Shown here one piece after another: positions 26,780 through 35,667 of a stretch of 41,666 nt of DNA; position 1 is the first letter of the stretch; each line of letters starts with the position of its first letter. Both the position numbers and the translations under genes were made by a program. The stretch is from Myxococcales bacterium (GTDB lineage Bacteria; Myxococcota_A; Polyangia; Polyangiales; JAFGIB01), in NCBI GenBank assembly GCA_028817855.1, contig JAPPOT010000540.1:1-41666 (forward strand), read 5' to 3'. The notes under the pieces were generated by a model, which was not told the DNA's origin, did no database searches, and saw only the letters and a list, made by a program, of their open reading frames with translations.

Positions 26780-27253
26780 ATGGACCGCTACCCGATGACG
26801 CCCGAGGGGCACGCCGCGCTGGTCGACGAGCTCAAGCAGCTCAAGACGGTCGAGCGTCCGAAGATCTCGCAGGAGATCGGGGTGGCGCGCGAGCACGGCG
26901 ACCTCAAGGAGAACGCCGAGTATCACGCTGCGCGCGAGAAGCAGGGGATCATCGAGGGGCGCATCGGGCACCTCGAGGGCATGATCTCGAGGGCCGAGGT
27001 GGTCCCGCGTAGCCAGATGACCGGCGAGCGCGTGAAGTTCGGCGCCTGGGTCACCCTGGAGGATACGGACAGCGGTGAGACCAAGCGCTTGCGGATCGTG
27101 GGCACCGAGGAAGCGGACATCAAGCAGAACACCATCTCGGTGACGTCGCCGATGGCGCGCGCTTGCATCAACCGGGAAGAGGGTGACGAGGTGCGCGTCA
27201 ACGCTCCCGGCGGGACGCGCCTGTACGAGGTGGTCGCGGTCGAGTGGGAGTAG
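26780..27253 (+). CDS. greA: Transcription elongation factor GreA
   Basis: The 157-residue product has the usual GreA length and layout. The N-terminal coiled coil carries the acidic tip motif and conserved run REHGDLKENAEYHAAREKQ, and the C-terminal FKBP-like domain has the conserved end of the family. GreA rescues backtracked RNA polymerase by stimulating transcript cleavage. ATG 26780 gives the family start MDRYPMTPEG; an upstream GTG at 26762 in the same frame would add six residues. It sits between carB and an alpha/beta hydrolase gene in a tightly packed run. Confidence 0.95.
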   Translation: MDRYPMTPEGHAALVDELKQLKTVERPKISQEIGVAREHGDLKENAEYHAAREKQGIIEGRIGHLEGMISRAEVVPRSQMTGERVKFGAWVTLEDTDSGETKRLRIVGTEEADIKQNTISVTSPMARACINREEGDEVRVNAPGGTRLYEVVAVEWE

Positions 27254-27257
27254 GCGC

Positions 27258-28208
27258 GTGAGGACCAGCACCTTCCGGCTGCCCGTTCCGGACAACGGTC
27301 GCGACGCGGTGGAGCTACACGTCCGGCGCTGGGATGCGAACGGCGAGCCGCGTGCCGTCGTGCAGCTCGCCCACGGGATGGCGGAGCACAGCGGCCGCTA
27401 CGCGCGCGTGGCCGAGGTGTTGACGGAGGCTGGAATCACGGTCTTCGCGAATGACCACCGCGGCCACGGCGAGACGGCGATGGCGCCGGGGGACCTGGGC
27501 TACTTTGCCGACTCCGGTGGGTGGCAGCGCGTGGTCGACGACCTCTACTGCCTGCGGCAGCACATCGCGGCCGAGCTTCCGGAGCTTCCCCACGTCATGT
27601 TCGGCCACAGCATGGGGTCGTTCATGGTGCAGGACTACCTCTTCAGCCACGGCAGCACCGACGCCGTCGTGCTCAGCGGCACCAACCAGGGCAGCTGGGC
27701 GCTGGCGCGCTTTGCGGTCGGCGTCGCGAGCGTGGAGCGCCTGAGGCTCGGGCCCCGGGGCCGCAGCGCGCTCATCAAGAAGCTCTCCACCGGGGACTAC
27801 AACAGGCGCAGTGAGGGGCGCACCGAGTTCGACTGGCTCAGTCGGGACACGGAGCAGGTCGACCGCTACATCGCGGACCCCCTTTGCGGCTTCGACTTCA
27901 CGGTCCAGGGGTGGATCGACATCTTCACGGGGTTGGGCAGGATCGGCACCGAGGCCAACGTGCGCCGCGTACCGAAGCTGCCGGTCTACCTCTTTGCGGG
28001 CAGCGACGATCCGGTCGGTCGCTACGGCAAGGGCGTTGAGCAGGTGGTCGAGGCCTACCGTCGCGCAGGGCTCGATGATGTGACGCACCGCATCTACGAG
28101 GCCGGTCGGCACGAGATGCTCAACGAGATCAACCGTGACGAGGTCGAGCGGGATTTGGTCGCCTGGTTGGAGCGAACCGTGGAGCGTCACCGGCAGCGCG
28201 CGGCATGA
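27258..28208 (+). CDS. Alpha/beta hydrolase, monoacylglycerol-lipase type
   Basis: The 316-residue product carries the nucleophile elbow GHSMGS, the acid AGSDDPVG and the histidine segment AGRHEMLNEINRDEV. This is the arrangement of the Hydrolase_4 family (monoacylglycerol lipase / lysophospholipase). The N-terminal HGMAEHSGRY motif is also typical. It has no signal peptide, so it is probably cytoplasmic or membrane-associated and acts on lysolipids or other esters; the substrate is unknown. The GTG start at 27258 lies four bases after the greA stop with GGGAG just upstream, inside greA. The stop overlaps the recG start (ATGA), so greA, this gene and recG form a coupled set. Confidence 0.88.
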   Translation: MRTSTFRLPVPDNGRDAVELHVRRWDANGEPRAVVQLAHGMAEHSGRYARVAEVLTEAGITVFANDHRGHGETAMAPGDLGYFADSGGWQRVVDDLYCLRQHIAAELPELPHVMFGHSMGSFMVQDYLFSHGSTDAVVLSGTNQGSWALARFAVGVASVERLRLGPRGRSALIKKLSTGDYNRRSEGRTEFDWLSRDTEQVDRYIADPLCGFDFTVQGWIDIFTGLGRIGTEANVRRVPKLPVYLFAGSDDPVGRYGKGVEQVVEAYRRAGLDDVTHRIYEAGRHEMLNEINRDEVERDLVAWLERTVERHRQRAA

Positions 28209-30625
28209 GCCCGGACGAGCTGGCGGCGCGACTGCGGGCGTGCCTCGCGGAGACGCTCCCCGGCGAGGAGGAGCGCGCGGCGCTGGCGGCCGGCCTGCGC
28301 GAGCTGGCGGAGCCGGAGGCGGAGCTGGCCGAGCCGCTGTCCGCGGCCGCAGCTGAGATCGCAGGGGCGAAGGAGCGCCGGTCGCTCGCGGTCGCCGCGG
28401 CACGCACCATGCGCCTGCTCTCCGCCTACGCGGCCGCGCAGGCAGAGCAGGCGCCCGAGGAGCCGGAGCCGACACCGGGAGAGAAGCGCCGCGCACGCCG
28501 GGCGGCAGCCGCGGAGCGGCGCCAGGCCAAGGCGCTGGACGATGCGCGGGCCAAGCCGCTCGATCCGTCGCGTCGGCCCGTCGAGACGCTTCGCGGTATC
28601 GGCCGGGTTGCCGGCCTGGCACTGCGCGCGCGCGGGCTGCACACGGTCGGTGACCTGGCATGGCTGCTTCCGCTCGGCTACCAGGACGAGCGCAGCGTTA
28701 CGCCGATCGGTGCGCTCGTGATTGGCGAGCGACAGCTGAGCGAGGGCGTGGTGGTCAGCGCGCGCTCCGGGCCCCGCGGTCGCGGCCGTCGTATGGCCGA
28801 GGTGGTGCTCGAGGCGCCCGACGGCAGCGGCGAGCGGCTGCGGCTCACCTGGTTCAACGTCCCGCGTGGCCTCACCGCGCGCTTCGCAACCGGCGCGCGC
28901 TTCCGCGTCGCCGGCATGGTGGACGAGTTCCGTGGCGTGAAGTCGATCACGCACCCGCAGACCGATCGTATCGATCAGGGCCAGGGCGCGGCGGCCGCGG
29001 GCGTACGGCCGCGCTATCCGGTCGTGCCCGGTGTGCCCCCGCGTGCGCTCGCCAAGGCGGTTGCCGCCGCGGTTGCGGCCTGCTCCAAGGGGCTTCCAGA
29101 TGCGATCCCGCAGTGGCAGAGACAGGCGCACGGGCTGTCACTCGTCGGCGAGGCGCTGGCGGCGCTGCACGACCCGCCCGCCGAGCTCGGCGACGAGGAG
29201 CTGGAGCGCTGGAACACTCTCACCAGCGCGCATCACGAGCGCCTGGCGTTCGAGGAGTTCTTCCTGCTCGAGTTGGCGCTGCATCGCCGGCGCGTGGAGG
29301 AGCAGGGCGTCGCCGCCGAGCCGCTGGAGCCGGTGGGCGCCGCGGTCGACCGCGCCCGTGCCGCGCTCGGCTTCGAGCTCACCGCGGCCCAGGCGCGGGT
29401 GGCCGGCGAGATCGCGGACGACATGCGCGGCGAGCGCCCGATGCGGCGCCTGCTGCAGGGCGACGTCGGCAGCGGCAAGACGGCCGTCGCGTTGCTGGCC
29501 GCCGCCCAGGCGGTGGCAGCCGGTGGGCAGGTCGCCTTCATGGCACCCACCGAGATCCTGGCGGAGCAGCACTTCCGCTCGCTCGCCCCCGTCGCCGAGC
29601 ACCGGCGCAAGACACGCAAAGCGCTGGCCGAGGGCCGCATCGACCTGGCGGTGGGCACTCACGCGCTGCTCTCCGAGGGCGTCGAGTTTGCGCGCCTGCG
29701 CCTCGTGGTGGTCGACGAGCAGCATCGCTTCGGCGTCGGTCAACGTCTGAGGCTGGTCGACAAGGCCGGCGGGGTCTCCCCGCACCTCCTGGTGATGACG
29801 GCCACGCCGATCCCGCGCACGCTGGCGCTCGCGCTCCACGGGGACCTCTCCGCCAGCGTGCTCGACGAGATGCCGCCCGGGCGCGTTCCTCCGGTGACTC
29901 GGGCCTACACGAGCGGCCAGCGGGACCGCGCGCTCCATCAGCTCGAGCGCGGGCTGGAGAGCGGCGGCCAGGGCTACGTGGTCTGCCCGACCATCGAACC
30001 CAACGAGGAGACCGGTCTGCGCAGCGCGCTCGAGGCCTACGAGGACCTCTCGGAGCGCTTCGGCGAGTGGGGGGTCGGGCTGCTCCATGGACAGCTCTCG
30101 GCCGAGGACAAACAGGCCGCCATGGAGCGCTTCAAGTCGGGCGAGCGCAAGCTGCTCGTCAGCACTACGATCGTCGAGGTCGGCGTGGACGTGCCGAGCG
30201 CGAACGTCATGCTGATCGAGCACTGCGAGCGCTTCGGTCTGGCGCAGCTGCACCAGCTGCGGGGAAGGGTGGGGCGTGCCGGTCAGCGCAGCGCGTGCCT
30301 GCTCGTGCACGAGGCCAAGGGCGAGGAAGCGCAGCAGCGCATCAAGGTGATGTGTGAGTCCGCCGATGGTTTTCTGATCGCCGAAGAGGACCTCAAGCTC
30401 CGCGGCCCCGGCGAGCTCTTTGGCCGGCGCCAGTCAGGGCTGCCGGGCTTTCGCTTCGGCGACCTGCGCCGCGACGCACCGCTGCTGGCCCGTGCGCGCG
30501 AGCTGGCCCAGGAGCTGATCGAGCGCGACCCCGAGCTGGAGGAGGAGGTCCACTCGGGCGCACGCCGCGCCCTCGAGGGGCTGGCCGAGAGCGACCGCGC
30601 GATCGTCAAGGAGGAGGCCGGGTGA
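28205..30625 (+). CDS. recG: ATP-dependent DNA helicase RecG
   Basis: The 806-residue protein has the RecG order: wedge/OB region, Walker A GDVGSGKTAVA (about residue 419), DEQH box (about 504), TATPIPRTLA, STTIVEVGVDVP, and GRVGRAGQ (about 687), ending with the RecG-specific QSGLPGFRFGDL block. RecG remodels stalled forks and branch-migrates Holliday junctions. An N-terminal extension of roughly 110 Ala/Glu/Arg-rich residues makes it longer than the Escherichia coli protein (693). Odd: between LAEQH (452-456) and VGTHA (483) it is about 16 residues shorter than the E. coli protein and lacks the usual LGI-x-V-x-x-LTG segment of motif Ib. The start overlaps the hydrolase stop, and the stop overlaps the next start (GTGA). 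Confidence 0.95.
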   Translation: MSPDELAARLRACLAETLPGEEERAALAAGLRELAEPEAELAEPLSAAAAEIAGAKERRSLAVAAARTMRLLSAYAAAQAEQAPEEPEPTPGEKRRARRAAAAERRQAKALDDARAKPLDPSRRPVETLRGIGRVAGLALRARGLHTVGDLAWLLPLGYQDERSVTPIGALVIGERQLSEGVVVSARSGPRGRGRRMAEVVLEAPDGSGERLRLTWFNVPRGLTARFATGARFRVAGMVDEFRGVKSITHPQTDRIDQGQGAAAAGVRPRYPVVPGVPPRALAKAVAAAVAACSKGLPDAIPQWQRQAHGLSLVGEALAALHDPPAELGDEELERWNTLTSAHHERLAFEEFFLLELALHRRRVEEQGVAAEPLEPVGAAVDRARAALGFELTAAQARVAGEIADDMRGERPMRRLLQGDVGSGKTAVALLAAAQAVAAGGQVAFMAPTEILAEQHFRSLAPVAEHRRKTRKALAEGRIDLAVGTHALLSEGVEFARLRLVVVDEQHRFGVGQRLRLVDKAGGVSPHLLVMTATPIPRTLALALHGDLSASVLDEMPPGRVPPVTRAYTSGQRDRALHQLERGLESGGQGYVVCPTIEPNEETGLRSALEAYEDLSERFGEWGVGLLHGQLSAEDKQAAMERFKSGERKLLVSTTIVEVGVDVPSANVMLIEHCERFGLAQLHQLRGRVGRAGQRSACLLVHEAKGEEAQQRIKVMCESADGFLIAEEDLKLRGPGELFGRRQSGLPGFRFGDLRRDAPLLARARELAQELIERDPELEEEVHSGARRALEGLAESDRAIVKEEAG

Positions 30626-33570
30626 GCGCCTGGCCGCGCTGGCTGGCTTCCGGGCTCGCGCTGGCGACGCTCGAGGTCGCCCTGGTGACCATCACCGACC
30701 GGGACCTCTTCCTGTCGTGGACGGAGCTTGGGCGCTACGGGCTGCTGGCCACCCTGGGCCTGCCGACCGTGTGCCTGATCGTCGGCGCGCTCGCGGCGGC
30801 CGCCCACGGCGCGCTCGGCGCGCGCGTGCGCTGGCTCGTGGTGGCGCTGGCGTGGCCGATCGGGGGGTGGGCGCTGTGGGCGCTGACCGAGGGCAGGCGT
30901 GCGCGCGATCTGCCCGGCCGCTGGATCGGCGTGGCGGTGTTGGCGGCGGCCGCCGCCTGGGCGGCAGGAGCCCTGGTCGAGGCCGTCCGGCGGCGGCCCA
31001 CCGGCTCGGCGCGTGGGCACGGCGGGATGGCTCTCGCGCTCGCAGCCGGCGCGGCGCTTGCGGTTGCGCTCGACATGCACGTCCTTCGCCGGCTCTATCC
31101 CGCGTTTCACTGGTCGCTTGCCGGCGTGGGCATCGGGCTGGCGTTGCTCGCGGGGGCGCGGCTATCTGCCCGGGCGCGTACGTGGACTGGAACAGCGGTC
31201 ACGCTGGCCGCGGGTGCTGCGGCGGTCGCGACGCTCCATGCGCTTGCAGGCGCCCCGAATGTGCGCTTTGCGATCGAGCAGTGCGCGCCGCTCAGCGGCA
31301 AGCTGTTTGCGCTGATCCCGGCGGCGACGGCCGCCGCGCCGCCACCCGAGAGTGAGCCGGCCGTGGATCAGGCCGCCGCAGCGCTGGCCCGCGGAGCGTC
31401 CCTCGACCTGCGCGGCCGCGACGTGTTGTTGATCAGTGTGGACGCCCTGCGCGCCGATCGGCTGCGCGCCTACGGGGGTGACGGGCTCACGCCCGAGATG
31501 GATCGGCTGGCGAGTGAGTCGGCGGTCTTCCTGCGCGCCTACACGCCGACGCCCCACACCTCCTACGCCCTGTCGAGCCTGATGACGGGCAAGCTCACGC
31601 GCGAGGTGCTCGCGCTCGACGAGGCGGCGACCGATCATCCGACCTTGCCCCGGTTGCTGCGCGACCACGGCTACCGCACGGCGGCCTTCTATCCCCCGGC
31701 GATCTTCTTCGTCGACGCCGAGCGCTTCGCGTGGCTGCGCGAGGACCACCTGGGTTTCGAGTACGTCAAGGCGATGTATGCCTCGGCGCCTCAGCGGGTG
31801 GAGCAGCTCGAGGCCTACCTGGAGGCGGCGGCGCCGGGTCGCCCCCTGTTCCTCTGGGTCCACCTCTTCGAGCCCCACGAGCCCTACGAACCCGATCCGC
31901 GCTTTGCACGAGGCGACCGACCCGTGGAGCGCTACGACGGTGAGGTGGCCAGCGTCGATCACGCGGTCGGGCGGCTCGTACGGCTGTTCCGGACGGCGCG
32001 GCCGCAAGGAACGGTCGTGCTCACGGCGGATCACGGTGAGGAGTTCGGCGACCACGGCGGGCACCACCACGGGACCACGCTTTTCGACGAGCAGATCCGT
32101 GTGCCGCTTTTGTGGTCGTCGCCCGGAGTGGTGCCTGCGCGGGTGCTCGAGGCTCCGGTGGAGACCATCGACCTCACCACGACGTTGCTGTCGGCCCTGG
32201 GCGTTCCGCGCGAGGCGCGCATGCGTGGCGACGACCTGTCCGGGCTGCTCGTGGGCGACGCACAGGTCGAGGGCATGTTCGCCTACGCCTCGATCGCGGA
32301 GTCGCGCATGATCACCGATGGCGCGCACAAGCTGATCTGCGACGAGGGGGGCGGTCAGTGCCGCCTCTTCGATCTGGTGGCCGACCCCGGGGAGCGACGC
32401 GACGCGAGTCAGTCGGCGCCGCAGGTGCGCGCGAAGCTGCAGCAGCAACTCGCGGCCATGGTCGCCTCGATACCGCGCATCGAAGCGCTCGCGATCGGTG
32501 GCGGCGGCTGGCCGCAGGCGCTGGCGCGCGCGCGTCTGGGCGACGTGACGGCGGCATCCGAGGTGGTGCCCCTGCTCGCATCGGAGCGCGACCCGGTTCG
32601 AGCTGCCGCGGCGCGTGCCGTGGGCGAGCTGCGCATCGCGAGCGCACGCAATGTGGTGGCCAGGCTGTGCGAGCAGGATCCCTCCAGCGAGGTGCGAGCC
32701 GAAGCTGCGGTGGCGGCGCTGCGCCTGGGCGAGGCTGCTGGCGTCGAGCACGTGCGCGAGCTGCTCGATGCAGACCCGGAGCTCGCGCGTCGGGCAGCGC
32801 TCGCGTTGGCTGATGCGGGGCGCTCCGATGGCGTGGGCGAGCTGCTCGCCGCCGCCCGGGACGCGAACCTCGAGGAGTCCGCGAGGCTTTCGGCGATCGA
32901 AGCCCTGGGGCGGGTTGGTGGCGCGGCGGAGGCCACGGCGCTGGCGGAGCTGCTGCCCGAGGTGCGACTGCGGCCCCACGTCGCGCGGGTTCTGGGGCGC
33001 ATCGGCTTCGATGGCGTCGCCGCGCGCCTGCTCGAATCCCTGCGCGAGGAGCGCTATCCCGAGGCACGCACGGCGCAGGTCCGGGCGTTGATCGCGCTCG
33101 GGCAGCGCGGGGCTGCGCTCGAGCAGGTGCGGCGCTTTCTCGGCACCGACAGCGGGCTCCCACAGGGCGTCGGCGTCCTGGTCGCGGCCGGTGCGCTCGG
33201 GCGCGATGGTGGCATCCTGCGAGACCAGCCGCGGCTCCGCCCCGGTGGCTGGAGCTGCGAGCCGCGGGGGTGCGCGCCCGGGGCGAGCGCGGCGCTTGCG
33301 ATTCGGCCGCTCAAGGGACCGGCCCAGCTCGTCGTGCGCCTCCACGTGGAAGGCACGTCGCGCGCGCTGCGCATCAGCGGCCAGGAGCGCTGGCTCAACG
33401 CCGGCGTACACGAGCTGGCGACGTCGCTTGAGGCGGGGGCGGGGGCGGCCATTCCGCTCGAGGCGGACGGTGGCGTGTGGGTCGAGGCTTTCGTGGTGGT
33501 GGCAGCGCGCGACGACGTCCCTCCTCCGCCCCCAGAGCCGTGGGAGCAGGCAATCTCCGCCGAGCGGTGA
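30622..33570 (+). CDS. Membrane-anchored sulfatase/phosphotransferase-superfamily protein with HEAT repeats
   Basis: The 982-residue protein begins with about seven hydrophobic helices (residues 5-240). Next comes an alkaline-phosphatase-superfamily catalytic domain (about 265-620): metal-binding ISVDALRADRL, PHTSYALSSLMTG, HLFEPHEPYEP and ADHGEEFGDHGGHHHG. Residues about 630-850 are HEAT-type helical repeats (EVVPLLASERDPVRAAAARA and similar). The C-terminal 120 residues look beta-rich. The nucleophile position lacks the C-x-P-x-R formylglycine motif of true sulfatases. Thr/Ser there suggests a phospho- or phosphoglycerol-transferase or related hydrolase (inference). The catalytic domain should face the periplasm. 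The GTG start overlaps the recG stop, with GGAGG six bases upstream. Confidence 0.82.
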   Translation: MSAWPRWLASGLALATLEVALVTITDRDLFLSWTELGRYGLLATLGLPTVCLIVGALAAAAHGALGARVRWLVVALAWPIGGWALWALTEGRRARDLPGRWIGVAVLAAAAAWAAGALVEAVRRRPTGSARGHGGMALALAAGAALAVALDMHVLRRLYPAFHWSLAGVGIGLALLAGARLSARARTWTGTAVTLAAGAAAVATLHALAGAPNVRFAIEQCAPLSGKLFALIPAATAAAPPPESEPAVDQAAAALARGASLDLRGRDVLLISVDALRADRLRAYGGDGLTPEMDRLASESAVFLRAYTPTPHTSYALSSLMTGKLTREVLALDEAATDHPTLPRLLRDHGYRTAAFYPPAIFFVDAERFAWLREDHLGFEYVKAMYASAPQRVEQLEAYLEAAAPGRPLFLWVHLFEPHEPYEPDPRFARGDRPVERYDGEVASVDHAVGRLVRLFRTARPQGTVVLTADHGEEFGDHGGHHHGTTLFDEQIRVPLLWSSPGVVPARVLEAPVETIDLTTTLLSALGVPREARMRGDDLSGLLVGDAQVEGMFAYASIAESRMITDGAHKLICDEGGGQCRLFDLVADPGERRDASQSAPQVRAKLQQQLAAMVASIPRIEALAIGGGGWPQALARARLGDVTAASEVVPLLASERDPVRAAAARAVGELRIASARNVVARLCEQDPSSEVRAEAAVAALRLGEAAGVEHVRELLDADPELARRAALALADAGRSDGVGELLAAARDANLEESARLSAIEALGRVGGAAEATALAELLPEVRLRPHVARVLGRIGFDGVAARLLESLREERYPEARTAQVRALIALGQRGAALEQVRRFLGTDSGLPQGVGVLVAAGALGRDGGILRDQPRLRPGGWSCEPRGCAPGASAALAIRPLKGPAQLVVRLHVEGTSRALRISGQERWLNAGVHELATSLEAGAGAAIPLEADGGVWVEAFVVVAARDDVPPPPPEPWEQAISAER

Positions 33571-33655
33571 TTTCGGTCACCGGCGCCAGGACCGCGGTCC
33601 TTTTCCGCAGCGCGCCTTCATGCCACGGTGCCGGTTTCGCGAAAGGCGGTGGTGC

Positions 33656-34534
33656 ATGAAGGAGCTCAAGGACAGGGTCGCGGTCGTGACCGGCGGTGCC
33701 AGCGGCATCGGCCTCGCGATGGCCAGGCGCTTCGGGCGCGAGGGCATGAAGCTGGTGGTGGCGGACATCGAGCGGGCAGCGCTGGAGGAAGCGGCGGCGG
33801 GGCTCGAGGCCGACGGCGCCGAGGTGCTGGCCGTGGCGACCGACGTGTCCGACGCCGAGCAGATGGACGCCCTCGGTGCCAAGACCCTCGAGCGCTTCGG
33901 CGCGGTGCACGTGCTCTGCAACAACGCCGGTGTCGGCGCGAGCGGTCGCGTCTGGGAGCTCACGCTGGCGGACTGGCAGTTCACCCTGGGCGCGAACCTC
34001 TGGGGGGTCATCCATGGGCTGCGGGTCTTCACCAAGCACCTGATCGAGCAGGGCGAGGGACACATCGTCAACACGGCGTCGATGGCGGGGATGATCTCGA
34101 TGCCGGGCGTGGCGCCGTACAACGTGAGCAAGTTCGGTGTGGTCACGCTGTCGGAGACACTCTTCGGCGAGCTGCGTGGGATCGACTCACCCGTCGGCGT
34201 ATCGGTGCTCTGTCCCAGCTTCGTCGATACGCGCATTCACGAGTCGGGGCGCAACCGGCCCGACGCCCTCCAGAACCCGGAGGACGAACACCGTACGGAG
34301 GAGCAGAAGGCGTCGGCCGCTGCCGCCACGAAGATGATGGGGCAGGTGCTCAAGGCCGGGCTGACGCCCGAGGAGGTCGCCGATCGAGTGCACGACGCGA
34401 TCGTCGAGCAGCGCTTCTACATCCTCACCCACGCGGGTACGGAGCAGTTGGTGGCGCAGCGCGCGCAGCGGATCGCGGCGGGAGAGGATCCCGTGGTCCC
34501 GGAGATGGCGGTGCTGATGGGGCGGCGCGGGTGA
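33656..34534 (+). CDS. SDR-family oxidoreductase
   Basis: The 292-residue protein is a classical short-chain dehydrogenase. It has TGGASGIG near residue 14 (NAD(P) binding), NNAGVG, catalytic Ser in NTASMAG, and Y-x-x-x-K in APYNVSKFG. The acidic residue after strand 2 (VVADIE) favours NAD+ over NADP+ (inference). ATG 33656 is chosen because the Rossmann motif follows at the usual distance; the upstream open frame runs through the sulfatase gene. There is no strong Shine-Dalgarno (AAAGGCGG is nearby). The substrate cannot be read from the sequence. An 85-base gap separates it from the upstream gene, and it ends four bases from a convergent gene. Confidence 0.92.
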   Translation: MKELKDRVAVVTGGASGIGLAMARRFGREGMKLVVADIERAALEEAAAGLEADGAEVLAVATDVSDAEQMDALGAKTLERFGAVHVLCNNAGVGASGRVWELTLADWQFTLGANLWGVIHGLRVFTKHLIEQGEGHIVNTASMAGMISMPGVAPYNVSKFGVVTLSETLFGELRGIDSPVGVSVLCPSFVDTRIHESGRNRPDALQNPEDEHRTEEQKASAAAATKMMGQVLKAGLTPEEVADRVHDAIVEQRFYILTHAGTEQLVAQRAQRIAAGEDPVVPEMAVLMGRRG

Positions 34535-34538
34535 GTCG

Positions 34539-35660
34539 CTACTCGTACGGGAGGATGCCCTTGCGGTAGCCGTCGCAGAGGGCCTGGACGACTTCGGCGG
34601 GGGCGCCGAGGAAGGCCTCCACGTAGGTGATCGAGTCGTCGTTCTTGCGGTGGATGACGAGGGCGCGCGCCTCGTGTTGGCCACGCAGGAGCGACCAGAT
34701 GCGACGTGAGGTGATCTCCATCCGCTCGACGTGGGACCAGCGCACGCGGTGCACGCCGGCGCGCGTGCGCATCAGCATCTCGGCCGGCGTCAGCACCAGC
34801 GCGATGCCCTTGCGCGGGGCGATGTCGTAGCGGGTCATCAGGAACCAGGCGATCGGTACGATGCCGAGCGCGAAGACCAGCATCGCTGGCGCGATCACAC
34901 CCACACGGTCGCGCGTGGCTTCGGGCAAGCGCAGGAAGGTCTCGAGGACGACCATGCCCATCAGGATGGTCGCGTAGGGACCGCGTCGCAGCCAGGCCTT
35001 GCCGTGCTCGATCACGATCGAGCCCTCGGGTCGCTCACCGGCCGCGGCCGCGTCGAAGACCTTGCTCGCGAGGTCGGCCGGCTCGCGCACGGTGCCTTCG
35101 GCTGGGGCCTCGACCGCGCCGCGCCAGCGCATCAGGCGCTCGGCGAGGATGCCGGGCGTGCGGTCGAAGAACGGAGGGATGGCCAGGTAGGCGCGCCCGC
35201 TGTCGGGCTGGGTGACGACGTAGACGTCGACCCAGCGCCGCCCACTATGATCCGCCCAGTCGCCGTGCTCGCGGATGGCGATGATGTCGGCGCGCTGCAC
35301 CGGGAAGTCGCCGCGCGGCGTGCGCAGGATCAGGCCCTCCTCGCACAGCGCGAGCCCGTAGCTCGAGGCTCGCGCGGTCTCGCGCAGGCGGCCGAGCAGC
35401 TCCACGCCCAGGATCAGTGTGCGCAGCGTCACGGCGAGCGCCAGCAGCCGCAGCAGTACGCCCATGCCGTCCATCGGTGATGGCGCCATCTGGGCGCGCA
35501 GGATCACCGCCGCCCACATGAAGCCGGCGATGAAGGGCGAGAGCACGGCGCGCCTGCCGACCGCGTCGAGCACGGGAGGCGGTTGCCCCTTCACCAGCTC
35601 CACGTCGTCGTCACTGCCGCCGCCCAGGGCCCGCTCTGCTTGCTCGATCCAACTGCTCAT
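34539..35660 (-). CDS. Membrane protein with two PH-like halves, unknown function
   Basis: The 373-residue product starts MSSWIEQAERALGGG. It has paired hydrophobic segments near residues 35-90 and 240-285, each pair followed by a soluble block that looks like the bacterial PH-like (bPH) fold: LCEEGLILRTPRGDFPVQRADI and, near the end, VLTPAEMLMRTRAGVHRVRW with VERMEITSRRIW. The two-module layout suggests an internal duplication of membrane hairpin plus PH-like domain. The function is unknown. ATG 35660 follows GAGGAG. It lies eight bases after the small Cys-rich lipoprotein gene on the same strand, so the two form an operon. Confidence 0.75.
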   Translation of the reverse strand: MSSWIEQAERALGGGSDDDVELVKGQPPPVLDAVGRRAVLSPFIAGFMWAAVILRAQMAPSPMDGMGVLLRLLALAVTLRTLILGVELLGRLRETARASSYGLALCEEGLILRTPRGDFPVQRADIIAIREHGDWADHSGRRWVDVYVVTQPDSGRAYLAIPPFFDRTPGILAERLMRWRGAVEAPAEGTVREPADLASKVFDAAAAGERPEGSIVIEHGKAWLRRGPYATILMGMVVLETFLRLPEATRDRVGVIAPAMLVFALGIVPIAWFLMTRYDIAPRKGIALVLTPAEMLMRTRAGVHRVRWSHVERMEITSRRIWSLLRGQHEARALVIHRKNDDSITYVEAFLGAPAEVVQALCDGYRKGILPYE

Positions 35661-35667
35661 GGGCTCC

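Noticed and set aside
27315..28661. 448-residue minus-strand open frame
   Set aside because: Covers the hydrolase and the recG start in antisense; Arg/Pro/Ala-rich with no domain.
31162..33411. 749-residue minus-strand open frame
   Set aside because: Antisense to the sulfatase-fold gene, whose catalytic motifs are clear.
30622..33570. Calling this gene a true arylsulfatase
   Set aside because: The C/S-x-P/A-x-R formylglycine motif is not visible at the nucleophile site, so only the superfamily is named.
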